A DNA stretch of 51,864 nt from a virus. The stretch is taken from the IMG/VR virus record IMGVR_UViG_3300032954_000021, positions 1-51,864 of that record; one strand, written 5' to 3'. A program made the translations under genes and the position numbers. The notes under the pieces were generated by a model. The model worked only from the letters and a program-made list of their open reading frames with translations. It was not told where the DNA came from and did no database searches. This document shows, in pieces, positions 25,351 to 32,108 of the stretch. Numbering within the stretch: position 1 is the stretch's first letter; each line of letters opens with the position of its first letter.

Positions 25351-25797
25351 CTAGCCCGCCATCCCTGGCGGGATGCCGCTCGAGCCGACGAAGCCGTGCC
25401 AGCCACACCGCCATGCCGGCGGCCGTTCTTCATCCTGCTCGAAAATCGAGGGGGAGAGAACGAGATCTTCGAGCCCCGTGCCGCGAGCCGCCCAGCGTAC
25501 TGGTTGCCCCTGCTTATTTGTTCCAATCCTTGAGGGGACTGGCGATCCTTCGAACCATACGCAGACGGTGTGAGTGCCCTCCCGCCCGCCGTTCTTTTCA
25601 AAGGACTGCGGACAGAGGAATTTGATTCCGTGAGCTTCAGCAAGAGTAGCAACGTTACGAAAGTGGTCCCAGACTGAAAGCGGACTCCACCCCCAAGGCT
25701 CACCATGCTCGTCTCTGAAAACATACTTCCCGTCAGCTCCCTGCTCGGTGGAAGAGACTGTGTACCATTGCAGAAAGCATGCGTCTAGCTCGCGCAG
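25351..25797 (-). CDS. Conserved phage protein of unknown function with a non-ATG start
   Basis: A 148-codon open frame encodes a protein of recognisable character, with LRELDACFLQWYT, KFLCPQSFEKNGGREGTHTV and WRCGWHGFVG. I recognise this order as that of a common phage protein family whose start reads LRELDARF. No ATG, GTG or TTG occurs in frame at a suitable place. The best candidate start is CTG at 25797-25795, 21 bp after the stop of the preceding gene. Paired Cys and His (CPQ...CGWH) may bind metal. The stop is 3 bp before the small terminase-like gene. Confidence 0.72.
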   Translation of the reverse strand: MRELDACFLQWYTVSSTEQGADGKYVFRDEHGEPWGWSPLSVWDHFRNVATLAEAHGIKFLCPQSFEKNGGREGTHTVCVWFEGSPVPSRIGTNKQGQPVRWAARGTGLEDLVLSPSIFEQDEERPPAWRCGWHGFVGSSGIPPGMAG

Positions 25798-25817
25798 CGG
25801 AAACGGGCGCCGGCGAG

Positions 25818-26027
25818 CTACTGAGGAGGGGCAGGCTGCGCCGCGGGAGCTGGCGCTGCTGCGGGAGCGGGAGCGGGCTCCGGAGCCGGCGCCGGCTTCC
25901 TCCCCTCGAACCAGGCGAAGAGCTTCTTACACTCTGCCTCGCCCCAGTGCGCAATATGCGCAGGAGCCATATCAGCGAGAGCTCCCTCCAGCTCCTCGAC
26001 TCGCTGTTCCAGTGTCTTCTCAGCCAT
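25818..26027 (-). CDS. First gene of the late operon: small protein with Ala/Pro tail
   Basis: The protein has 69 residues. Residues 1-43 form a charged helical domain (KTLEQRVEELEGALADM, then EAECKKLFAWFEG), and residues 44-69 are an Ala-Pro repeat tail. A strong ribosome site AGGAGG lies at 26036-26041, 8 bases before the ATG and 6 bases downstream of a 12-bp hairpin in the leader. It is the first gene after the leftward promoter. Function is unknown; the Ala/Pro tail resembles flexible linkers. Confidence 0.75.
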   Translation of the reverse strand: MAEKTLEQRVEELEGALADMAPAHIAHWGEAECKKLFAWFEGRKPAPAPEPAPAPAAAPAPAAQPAPPQ

Positions 26028-26047
26028 TCGTGTGTCCTCCTGAGTCC

Positions 26048-26089
26048 AGCCACGCCGGCGAGATTCTGAGAGAGGCTGCCGGCGTGGCT
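26048..26089 (-). promoter_or_regulatory. 12-bp perfect hairpin in the late leader
   Basis: AGCCACGCCGGC (26048-26059) is the exact inverse of GCCGGCGTGGCT (26078-26089), with an 18-base spacer. It lies in the transcript leader of the leftward operon, between its promoter and the AGGAGG of the first gene. It could protect the mRNA 5' end, control access to the ribosome site, or act as an early pause or termination signal. No T-run follows, so an ordinary terminator is less likely. Confidence 0.75.
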
Positions 26090-26107
26090 TACACTAGCCT
26101 CCCCGTG

Positions 26108-26137
26108 AGTATGGCGCGTTCCGATGGGGGCTGTCAA
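26108..26137 (-). promoter_or_regulatory. Leftward sigma70-type promoter for the late operon
   Basis: On the minus strand TTGACA (26137-26132) is followed after 18 bases by CATACT (26113-26108). A second TTGACT lies just upstream. Predicted transcription starts near 26101 and reads through the leader hairpin into the 69-residue gene. Palindrome B lies about 41 bp upstream of the -35 box. Confidence 0.65.
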
Positions 26138-26177
26138 CCCAGTCAACACATAGCTGCCCGTTTATAATGTGGACGCA

Positions 26178-26192
26178 TTATGCCGAACATAA
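26178..26192. promoter_or_regulatory. TTATG-N5-CATAA palindrome, copy B (between divergent operons)
   Basis: The core TTATG-CCGAA-CATAA is flanked by GTGGACGCA on the left and CGCGGCCGTG on the right, which are themselves imperfectly complementary. It sits in the 521-bp control region between the leftward and rightward units, upstream of both promoters. A regulator bound here could control both directions. Confidence 0.7.
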
Positions 26193-26353
26193 CGCGGCCG
26201 TGTTATTTCAGGTCGCGAGTTTGGCCAGATGCGTTCGGGCGCGCGCGATGGTCAGTGAAATTTGCCCCCTCCCCTGGCCGCGGGCCGACCCTGCCGGCTG
26301 GCACGGATCTTGCGAGCGGCGTGCTGCGTCGGTGTTGTAGTTGAGTATAACAC

Positions 26354-26407
26354 TGCAGCGCCGCGCATGTTGCAGCGCCGCACGGGCAGCCGGCAATGCT
26401 GCAGCGC
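26354..26407. repeat. Iteron-like direct repeats TGCAGCGC
   Basis: TGCAGCGC occurs at 26354-26361, 26371-26378 and 26400-26407. The first two extend to TGCAGCGCCGC and are 17 bp apart. They lie in the intergenic control region upstream of the rightward promoter. Short spaced repeats of this kind can be protein-binding iterons or part of an origin; with three copies in GC-rich DNA, chance is not excluded. Confidence 0.5.
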
Positions 26408-26475
26408 ACAACAGGCATGCAAGCGGCGTGCCTGCCGCCGACGGCGAACATTACAAATTCTTAATGTTCGGACGG

Positions 26476-26504
26476 TTGACGGCAGCCTCGCGGCGTGGTA
26501 CGTT
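26476..26504 (+). promoter_or_regulatory. Rightward sigma70-type promoter
   Basis: TTGACG (26476-26481) is followed after 17 bases by TACGTT (26499-26504), about 45 bp before the start of the first rightward gene at 26549. A short inverted repeat GCCCG-N6-CGGGC overlaps the expected transcription start. This is the best candidate for the promoter of the early unit. Confidence 0.55.
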
Positions 26505-26548
26505 GCCCGGCAAGTCGGGCATGTCGCCCGGCGCAATGGAGACTCGCA

Positions 26549-27091
26549 ATGACAACTGAACGCAAGCCCGTGGTCACGGTCACTCGTGACGACTCGGGCA
26601 TCTCGATTCTGGTGAACGGGGCCGGACGGCCTCCGATCGCGGTGCGTTGGTCCGCTCTCTCGGATGCGGTTCGCAAGGCCGCATTCGGATATGGCATGGA
26701 GGTGCGGCTCACGCGCGCCGCTGCCATGACGCGCGACACGAAGTCGGGCAAGGCGGCGTCGCCTCTCGACAAGTACGAGGCGATCAAGCGGCTCGCGGAC
26801 CACTATTCCAGCGGGGCCGATAGCTGGACCATGGCCAGCTCGGGCGGCGGTGGCGGGCTGTCGGCTGACACGCGCGCTCTCATCGAGGCGCTGGTCGCGG
26901 CGCTCGGCCTCGACGCAGATGTGGCCGAGGAGCAGGTGCGCGGCATGACGACCGCTGAGCGCGATGCGCTGCGCGTAGATGCGGAGATCAAGCCCTACTT
27001 GGACCTGATCTACGAAGAGCGCGCGAAGGCGGCGGGCGCGGCGACTGGCGACCTGAAGGCGAAGCTGAAGGGGCTGAGCGCGAAGGTCTAA
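26549..27091 (+). CDS. First rightward gene: paralogue of the 33271-33927 protein
   Basis: The 180-residue soluble protein starts MTTERKPVV, with GGAG shortly upstream; an upstream open frame from 26495 overlaps the promoter and is unlikely. A Gly/Ser linker occurs near residue 95. The C-terminal half (LVAALGLDADVAEEQVRG, then DAEIKPYLDLIYEERA) aligns with the 33271-33927 protein (FTGRTADEVREHIKD, DPDIKPIVERIEKEKA). Both end in a similar short tail, here TGDLKAKLKGLSAKV. As the first gene of the early unit it may be abundant. I recognise it as a common type of phage hypothetical protein but know no function. Confidence 0.8.
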   Translation: MTTERKPVVTVTRDDSGISILVNGAGRPPIAVRWSALSDAVRKAAFGYGMEVRLTRAAAMTRDTKSGKAASPLDKYEAIKRLADHYSSGADSWTMASSGGGGGLSADTRALIEALVAALGLDADVAEEQVRGMTTAERDALRVDAEIKPYLDLIYEERAKAAGAATGDLKAKLKGLSAKV

Positions 27092-27137
27092 GCCAGCGGA
27101 GCGAGGGGCGGGGACTGACACCCGCCCCAACCTCTGA

Positions 27138-27442
27138 CCACCACCACCAACCTCAACGACTGGCCACCAGCTAGCGGGGGGCCGGTTGGTCGTGGACGCA
27201 TTATGCGCTCAGTCGCCGTACCGTCAGACGCAAGCTCGTCGGCGGGCTTCTCAGAGGCGTGGGGTCAGGGGGATTATTATAATATTTTTTTATATAGAAG
27301 AACAAGAACGCGGACCTGAGCACGGGCACTCGGCCTCCCTGACGCACGGCATACTGAGCACTCGGCGACTGAGGCATAACGCGGACATGGGCGGGCGGCA
27401 CCCCCCTAGTCGGTGGCTAGTCGTTGGTGTTGGTGGTGGTGG
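27138..27442. repeat. About 305-bp imperfect palindrome centred on an AT tract (candidate origin/control site)
   Basis: Arm ends 27138-27168 and 27412-27442 are inverted copies, 28 of 31 bases matching, built on CCACCACCACCAAC...GCCACC. The symmetry continues inward. GCATTATG at 27198-27205 mirrors GGCATAAC at 27373-27380, and CTCAGTCGCCG at 27208-27218 mirrors 27363-27373. The centre, near 27290, lies in a 24-bp run of only A and T (27273-27296) inside otherwise GC-rich DNA. No gene fits here. A replication origin with an unwinding element, or a master regulatory site, is plausible. Confidence 0.75.
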
Positions 27443-27482
27443 ACGGTGTTGGTCGTGGTGGGCAGCCAGCATCGAACTGGGC

Positions 27483-27511
27483 TTGTTAGCTGCCGCCTAG
27501 CGTGCGATAAT
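27483..27511 (+). promoter_or_regulatory. Rightward sigma70-type promoter before the HTH gene
   Basis: TTGTTA (27483-27488) is followed after 17 bases by GATAAT (27506-27511). It lies just beyond the right arm of the large palindrome and about 43 bp before the chosen start of the HTH protein at 27554. It would drive the long run of small genes that follows. Confidence 0.6.
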
Positions 27512-27553
27512 GCGCGCAATGCCGCCCACATGGCTACGCAGATCGAGGACAGC

Positions 27554-27949
27554 ATGAGGATGGAACGCAGGAAACGGCCCGGCTCCAAGATGACTCGCGA
27601 GGACGTGATCGAAATACGCCGCCTCGCCGCCGATACAGACATGTCCTACCGAGAGATCGGCGAGATGATGAACCTCGGTACGGAGCAAGTCGGCCGCATC
27701 GTTCGCGGGGAGCAGTGGCGCGACATTGATCTGATCCCTTCGGATACTGAGGTCGAGGCGCGCATGAGGCGCGAGGCGCCGCCACTCCCGAGCGAGATCG
27801 AACGGTCGCAGGAGCGGCTGAAAGCGCTCCTCGCCGCTGAGCCGGAGCTCATTCAGACACAGGTTCAGGATAGTCCTGAGCCTCCCAACGCCGCCGGCGA
27901 CGCCGAGCGGCAGGAGACGAGCGATGACCACGACAGCAAAGCAGAATGA
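27554..27949 (+). CDS. Small HTH DNA-binding protein, candidate regulator
   Basis: The protein has 131 residues. Residues of about 12-55 form a helix-turn-helix, REDVIEIRRLAADTDMSYRE then IGEMMNLGTEQVGRIVRG, of the type found in phage regulators and in DNA-binding modules of homing nucleases. The rest is acidic and probably flexible. I chose the ATG at 27554 because GAGGA lies 4 bases upstream; an ATG at 27530 has no ribosome site. It is the only gene directly downstream of the large palindrome, so it is the first candidate to bind the TTATG/CATAA half-sites. That link is inference. Confidence 0.75.
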   Translation: MRMERRKRPGSKMTREDVIEIRRLAADTDMSYREIGEMMNLGTEQVGRIVRGEQWRDIDLIPSDTEVEARMRREAPPLPSEIERSQERLKALLAAEPELIQTQVQDSPEPPNAAGDAERQETSDDHDSKAE

Positions 27950-28121
27950 GGCAGAATTCGAAGCCTTCTGGCGTGAGTGGCAGAAAGCCTTCGCGACGAG
28001 CGCGGAGTACAGATCACTCGCCCGAGCCGCTTGGTTCGCAGGGCGGCTGGCGCTCTGTGAGAAGATGGTCGCAGAGCGGCGGCAGCAGCGCGCCAGCGAG
28101 CTGGCTGAGCTCGGAGTCTGA
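27924..28121 (+). CDS. Small helical protein
   Basis: The 65-residue helical protein (EFEAFWREWQKAFATSAEYR, then AWFAGRLALCEKMVAERRQQ) overlaps the preceding gene by 26 bp. AGGAG precedes its ATG. A Trp/Phe-rich amphipathic first helix suggests protein binding. It belongs to the early small-gene block and has no assigned function. Confidence 0.72.
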   Translation: MTTTAKQNEAEFEAFWREWQKAFATSAEYRSLARAAWFAGRLALCEKMVAERRQQRASELAELGV

Positions 28122-28124
28122 GCC

Positions 28125-28343
28125 ATGCCCCGCTCAGTCGTAATCCAGTCCGCCAATACTCTCTCCCCTTGGTATGTCGTCGGCTTCGACTTCGACCGAG
28201 GTTCCATAGTCTGGGATCAGCCCGGCACAACGCCGCCCAAGCACTTCCCCAGCGCGGCCCACGCCCGAGCCTTTCTGAAGAAAGCCAATCACTCGGGCTG
28301 CGGCGTGCTGATCCCTTTCGCCCCCAAGGTCACGCAGCCATGA
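28125..28343 (+). CDS. Small early protein, unrecognised
   Basis: The 72-residue protein has alpha/beta character (LSPWYVVGFDFDRGSIVWD, then HARAFLKKANHSGCGVLIPF). GGAG lies 8 bases before the ATG. The stop overlaps the next start as ATGA. No motif is recognised; small early phage proteins of this kind often bind host factors. Confidence 0.7.
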   Translation: MPRSVVIQSANTLSPWYVVGFDFDRGSIVWDQPGTTPPKHFPSAAHARAFLKKANHSGCGVLIPFAPKVTQP

Positions 28344-28561
28344 CGCTCTATCGAGTCTGTAATGCGGATGGCGCTCTCATCATGACTGCGCCCCTCTACA
28401 CTCTCACCCTGCTCTGGAATATCAAGGGCGCGGACCTCGAAGCGGCGACCGTCGCCCTCGACGACAAGTACAATTTCTACACCTACGTATTCGGGCAGTG
28501 CTATGCGCAGCGCATGCCGCTCGAGATCGAGAATCCTCTTCTCCGGAGACAAGCATCATGA
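28340..28561 (+). CDS. Small early protein, unrecognised
   Basis: The 73-residue protein begins MTLYRVCNADGALIM and contains KGADLEAATVALDDKYNFYT. Its start overlaps the preceding stop (ATGA), which I preferred over the open frame extending upstream inside the previous gene. Its stop overlaps the next ATG. Function is unknown. Confidence 0.68.
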   Translation: MTLYRVCNADGALIMTAPLYTLTLLWNIKGADLEAATVALDDKYNFYTYVFGQCYAQRMPLEIENPLLRRQAS

Positions 28562-28896
28562 AAGAGACTCCCGTTACCTACAGCAAACAGCCGCCCGCGA
28601 CCATTCGCGCACTGCGATACATTCGCCAGTACGCCAATCGCGGCCCGAGTCCGAAGCGGACTCGCTTCGGCAAGCAGAAGCGAGCGGCCCTCCAGGCCGC
28701 CGGCATTCGCGACACCGCGCACACGCGCTTGGGCGCTGAGGTTCTCAAGAACCTGTTCGCGCTGAGGATCAGCCTGCCGCCCCTCAAGCCGCCCGCTCCG
28801 CTGCCACCTACTGGCACAGAGCCGATCGAGGGCAAGCCGGCTTCTTCCGGAAGATCTGGCCGCGCGTCAAGCTCAAGAGAGCGACCTACGAGGTAG
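28558..28896 (+). CDS. Small basic early protein
   Basis: The 112-residue protein is strongly basic in its first 70 residues (ALRYIRQYANRGPSPKRTRF, GKQKRAALQAAG), with a Pro/Ser/Arg-rich tail. It starts with ATG at 28558, overlapping the previous stop. The basic helices suggest nucleic-acid binding, but no known fold is evident. Confidence 0.68.
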   Translation: MKETPVTYSKQPPATIRALRYIRQYANRGPSPKRTRFGKQKRAALQAAGIRDTAHTRLGAEVLKNLFALRISLPPLKPPAPLPPTGTEPIEGKPASSGRSGRASSSRERPTR

Positions 28897-28900
28897 TCAA

Positions 28901-29086
28901 ATGAACGAGCTAGAGTCACTCGTCCGACGTAACGCGGAGTCCTGCGAGCAAGCGAAGCACCGCGCATGCCGCTGCCACTGCCGGGGCAAACTGCACGGCA
29001 AGCCGCACTCGGAAGAGTGGGTGCAGAAGGCGATGGCGGAGATTGCAGACGAACGATGGGCAAAGACAGAGGAGGCGGAGCTATGA
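28901..29086 (+). CDS. Small Cys/His-rich protein
   Basis: The 61-residue protein contains CEQAKHRACRCHCRGKLHGK followed by PHSEEW. This Cys/His cluster could bind zinc, and a helical C-terminus follows. It ends in an ATGA overlap with the helicase start, so it is translated together with the helicase. The pattern is familiar from many phage genomes, without known function. Confidence 0.75.
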   Translation: MNELESLVRRNAESCEQAKHRACRCHCRGKLHGKPHSEEWVQKAMAEIADERWAKTEEAEL

Positions 29087-30570
29087 ACCTGCACGATCAA
29101 GTCATCGCAGCTGATCGACCTGATACGAGACAGTGGTCCGACTACCAGCAGGCCATCTTCGAAGCCGTCCGCTCTTCGGACAGCAACCTGCTCATCCAAG
29201 CCGTCGCCGGCTCGGGCAAGACCACCACGATCATCCAGGCCACCAACTACGCCGCCAGCCCCGCTCTGTTACTCGCCTTCAACAAGGACATTGCGCTGGA
29301 CATTCAGGCGAAGCTCGAAGTGGGCACAGCGAAGACGCTCAACGCTCTAGGCCACCGCCTCTGGATGCAGAACGCCGCCGGCGCAAAGCTCGACGCAGAC
29401 AAGCTCGAGAAGCTCGCCGTTCGCGAGATGCCCTCTGATCTCTACCGGAAGTTCGGCTTCATGCTCAAGCGGATCGTTGGGCAGGCGAAGGCTGCCGGCG
29501 TCGGCATCGGCGCTCAGGTCAATTCGAGCGACTTCGACCACTTTATCACGAACGGAGAGTGGGATATCGACGATGCAGACATCGCCTCGCTCGCCCATTA
29601 CGCCGCTCGCGTCTTCAATGCGTCCAGATCGGACCTCCAGACGTTCGACTTCGACGATCAGATCTACGGGCCGGTCTATCATGACTGGAGCTTTCCAGAG
29701 TTCGGCACCGTACTGGTGGACGAAGCGCAGGACCTCAACCGCATCCAGCATCTCTTCCTCCAGAAGCTGTCCGAGGCCGGCGCTCGCATGATCGCAGTCG
29801 GGGACCGGTACCAGGCCATCTACGCGTTCCGAGGTGCGCTCTCGAACTCTCTGGACCTTCTCGCAGACCACTTCAAGATGGAAGAGCTCCCGCTCTCGAT
29901 CAGCTATCGCTGTCCGCTGTCTGTCATAAGAGAGGCGCAGCAGATCGTCCCTCATATCGAGGCCCGTCCGGGCGCTCCCGAGGGTCTCGTCCAGTACCGC
30001 TCGGACAGCGCGCCGAACGAGGAGTACGGCGAGGACCCGAAGCTGTTCGAGAAGGACCACCTCGTTATCTGCCGCAATAATGCGCCGCTCTTCGCGGCAG
30101 TGATGCGGCACGTTCGGGAGCGATCGCCCTGCCGCGTCCGCAGCAACGCCCTCGACGGCCTCAGCTCATTCATCAAGCGCTTCCGCACGAGCGACGCGAG
30201 AGAGATGCTCCTGCGCCTCGACCGATGGCTCGTCAAGGAGACAGCGGCTGCCGAAGCCAAAGGCATGCCTTGGAAGGTGGCGGCGCTCGAGGACAAGGCC
30301 AACACGATCCGCAGCCTCGCCGAGGGCTTCACCCTCGTCGATGAGGTGCTGGCGGTCCTCCGACAGCTATCTGAAGGCAGGACCGGCCCCATCTTCAGCA
30401 CGATTCACAAGGCCAAAGGGCTCGAGGCCGACCACGTGTATTTCCTCCGCCCCGACCTCGTGCCAGCCTGGTTTATCAAAGAGCCGGCGGCGTTGCAGCA
30501 GGAGCAGAACCTGCGCTATGTCGCCATTACTCGGGCGAAACAGTCACTGACATATGGAGTACGAAGATGA
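29083..30570 (+). CDS. UvrD/Rep-like superfamily 1 DNA helicase
   Basis: The 495-residue protein has all the main SF1A helicase motifs in order. They are a Q-like element at 21, Walker A QAVAGSGKTT at 39-48, Walker B VDEAQDLN at about 211, motif III GDRYQAIYAFRGA at about 240, YRCP at about 275, HKAKGLEADHVYF at about 442 and QNLRYVAITRAK near 475. It should unwind DNA 3' to 5' in replication or recombination. It is shorter than bacterial UvrD, with reduced accessory domains. The start overlaps the previous stop as ATGA. The upstream open frame from 28966 is a shadow. Confidence 0.9.
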   Translation: MNLHDQVIAADRPDTRQWSDYQQAIFEAVRSSDSNLLIQAVAGSGKTTTIIQATNYAASPALLLAFNKDIALDIQAKLEVGTAKTLNALGHRLWMQNAAGAKLDADKLEKLAVREMPSDLYRKFGFMLKRIVGQAKAAGVGIGAQVNSSDFDHFITNGEWDIDDADIASLAHYAARVFNASRSDLQTFDFDDQIYGPVYHDWSFPEFGTVLVDEAQDLNRIQHLFLQKLSEAGARMIAVGDRYQAIYAFRGALSNSLDLLADHFKMEELPLSISYRCPLSVIREAQQIVPHIEARPGAPEGLVQYRSDSAPNEEYGEDPKLFEKDHLVICRNNAPLFAAVMRHVRERSPCRVRSNALDGLSSFIKRFRTSDAREMLLRLDRWLVKETAAAEAKGMPWKVAALEDKANTIRSLAEGFTLVDEVLAVLRQLSEGRTGPIFSTIHKAKGLEADHVYFLRPDLVPAWFIKEPAALQQEQNLRYVAITRAKQSLTYGVRR

Positions 30571-30938
30571 AAGAGCCGAAACAGATTCCCAGCGTTCTCG
30601 TCGATCTCGAGTGGGGCGTGGCCCGGATCAACTTCGAGCAGGGCGCAATGGATGAAGATGGAGACCTGCGCCAGTGGTACACGAAGGAAGAAGGAGAGCA
30701 GCAGCTGTACGTCCGAATGGCCAGCATCGACTTCTTCGCCCCGGCGCAGGAAGGCATGGCGGCGCAGAGTCTCTCTATCGGTCGCACTGGTATTGTTGCA
30801 CTGAAAGAAGCACTGAGCAATATTCACTACGAAGAGGAGTGGCCGTACCAGAAGAAGCTACAAGAGATAAAGGACGCCGCGCAGGCTCCGAAGTCAGTTA
30901 CGTCAGCGCCTATTACTGACGACGACATTCCCTTCTGA
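30567..30938 (+). CDS. Putative single-strand DNA-binding-type protein with SSB C-terminal tail
   Basis: The 123-residue protein ends PITDDDIPF. The acidic stretch closing in Pro-Phe is the peptide by which bacterial SSB recruits partners such as exonuclease I, RecO, PriA and Pol III chi. Residues 1-100 (VLVDLEWGVARINFEQG, LYVRMASIDFF) do not show the usual SSB OB-fold signature. It may be a divergent phage SSB or a mimic that uses the tail to capture host repair proteins. It overlaps the helicase stop by 4 bp, consistent with joint use. Confidence 0.7.
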   Translation: MKEPKQIPSVLVDLEWGVARINFEQGAMDEDGDLRQWYTKEEGEQQLYVRMASIDFFAPAQEGMAAQSLSIGRTGIVALKEALSNIHYEEEWPYQKKLQEIKDAAQAPKSVTSAPITDDDIPF

Positions 30939-30949
30939 AAGGAAGCACC

Positions 30950-31237
30950 ATGAGACTCACAATCCTCGCCCCTCTCGTCCTGAGCGGCTGCTCGGCCCTC
31001 GCCCCAGCCGCCCTCGACTTCGAGGCTCAGCACAACTCCCACCTGCTCCAGCATGACTGGATGACAGACTGGTCACGCCGACAGGCCGGCTACGACACTA
31101 TCGGCGCGGCGGCTAAGTGGGAGCCCTCCCGCTCTACCTACGTGAAGGTGGGGGAGTACTACTCGCCCGAGTGCCTAGACGGGCGGCATGAGGTGTTCGA
31201 GGCGACGTTCGGATATGAAGTGAGGTTGAAGCCATGA
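30950..31237 (+). CDS. Small predicted lipoprotein
   Basis: The 95-residue protein starts MRLTILAPLVLSGCSAL. The segment LVLSGC is a good lipobox, with Cys at residue 14 as the acylation site. The mature part is about 80 residues and Tyr/Glu/Trp-rich. AAGGA precedes the ATG. Early-expressed phage lipoproteins in other systems block infection by related phages at the envelope, and that role is possible here. It is not a spanin, because an o-spanin is encoded in the lysis cassette. Confidence 0.75.
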   Translation: MRLTILAPLVLSGCSALAPAALDFEAQHNSHLLQHDWMTDWSRRQAGYDTIGAAAKWEPSRSTYVKVGEYYSPECLDGRHEVFEATFGYEVRLKP

Positions 31238-31602
31238 GCGATGCTAACAGTTCCTCAAATGAGCAGCTCCCTGAATTTACCTACGAGCAAATCGTAGAGG
31301 GGAAGCGCCCGCCAGTGCTTTCGGGGCCGTACATTCCGGCCTATCTCGCAAAGGCCGAAATCAAGCGGCTGGAGGACTGTATTCGCGGGCTATCCGACCA
31401 TGCAATGAAGTCGGCCCACGAGATCGGCATCATGCTCCAAGCGCTCAAGACGATTGCAGCGAACGACCGCATGACCGCTCCGCATCCAATCGGCCCCGCG
31501 ATGGGCGCGGGCATCAGTCAGGGCCTTGAATGGAACGCGAAGATCGCCAAGCAGGCGTTGTCTGCTGTCGAAGCCGCACCACGGGGCGAGGAGGCAACAT
31601 GA
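31234..31602 (+). CDS. Unrecognised early protein
   Basis: The 122-residue soluble helical protein (YLAKAEIKRLEDCIRGLSDH) is Ala/Gly-rich near the C-terminus. Both ends overlap neighbours as ATGA. It is the first of three short genes with similar C-terminal phrases (EAAPRGEE here, EAAPRDET in the next), which hints at shared ancestry of the ends. Confidence 0.7.
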   Translation: MSDANSSSNEQLPEFTYEQIVEGKRPPVLSGPYIPAYLAKAEIKRLEDCIRGLSDHAMKSAHEIGIMLQALKTIAANDRMTAPHPIGPAMGAGISQGLEWNAKIAKQALSAVEAAPRGEEAT

Positions 31603-32108
31603 GTGCGCACGACAAACCCTCAAATCAGCGCCTCGATGCTCAGATGCAGGTGCTAGCGATAGCCGAAGGACTCGGCATCCCCGATCCCGCATCGTGGACG
31701 TGGCTTGAGCCGGGACAGTTGAAACTCATCTGTCAGGCCATTGCGAAGCAGGCGGCGCAATCCGAGCGGCTGCGCGCGGCGCTGGTGAAGATCGGAACCA
31801 TGTCATGCGTCATGGGCTACGACAGGGGGCACGCCGGCATTGATGCTGTAGTGCGAGAGGCTCTTGGCGAAGCCGCACCACGGGACGAGACTGCGCCAGC
31901 CGATGAGACCAACCGTGACAAGGCCCTGCGAGGCGAGGTCGTGGTCATTAGCGAGGCGCGGCTGCGAGAGATGCGCGAGCAGGCGATTCGCTTTGAAGGG
32001 ATCGGTGACGGTACATATCACTGGCACTGGGCGGCGGCGCTTAATGAACTGATCGCCCTTCGCGAGCCGGTGCAACAAGTCGAGACGACAGCGGAGCATC
32101 AATCATGA
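31599..32108 (+). CDS. Unrecognised early protein
   Basis: The 169-residue protein starts MSAHDKPSNQ after GGAGG and overlaps the previous stop as ATGA. It contains ASWTWLEPGQLKLICQAIAK, a short linker EAAPRDETAP, and a helical part with RLREMREQAIRFEGIGDGTY. No catalytic motif is visible. Its linker resembles the end of the preceding protein. Function is unknown. Confidence 0.7.
   Translation: MSAHDKPSNQRLDAQMQVLAIAEGLGIPDPASWTWLEPGQLKLICQAIAKQAAQSERLRAALVKIGTMSCVMGYDRGHAGIDAVVREALGEAAPRDETAPADETNRDKALRGEVVVISEARLREMREQAIRFEGIGDGTYHWHWAAALNELIALREPVQQVETTAEHQS

Noticed and set aside
25344-25724. A 126-residue Ser/Arg-rich minus-strand protein
   Set aside because: It is a frame-shifted shadow of the conserved protein at 25351-25797, whose own frame shows a recognisable family pattern.
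26178-26192. XerC/XerD dif-like recombination site
   Set aside because: dif has CATAA and TTATG half-sites facing inwards around a 6-bp centre. Here the order is reversed with 5 bp between, and the copies are scattered in one genome.
27092-27553. A coding gene in the 462-bp gap
   Set aside because: Open frames here are short, Trp/Val-repeat or Arg-rich, and simply follow the arms of the palindrome. None has a ribosome site.
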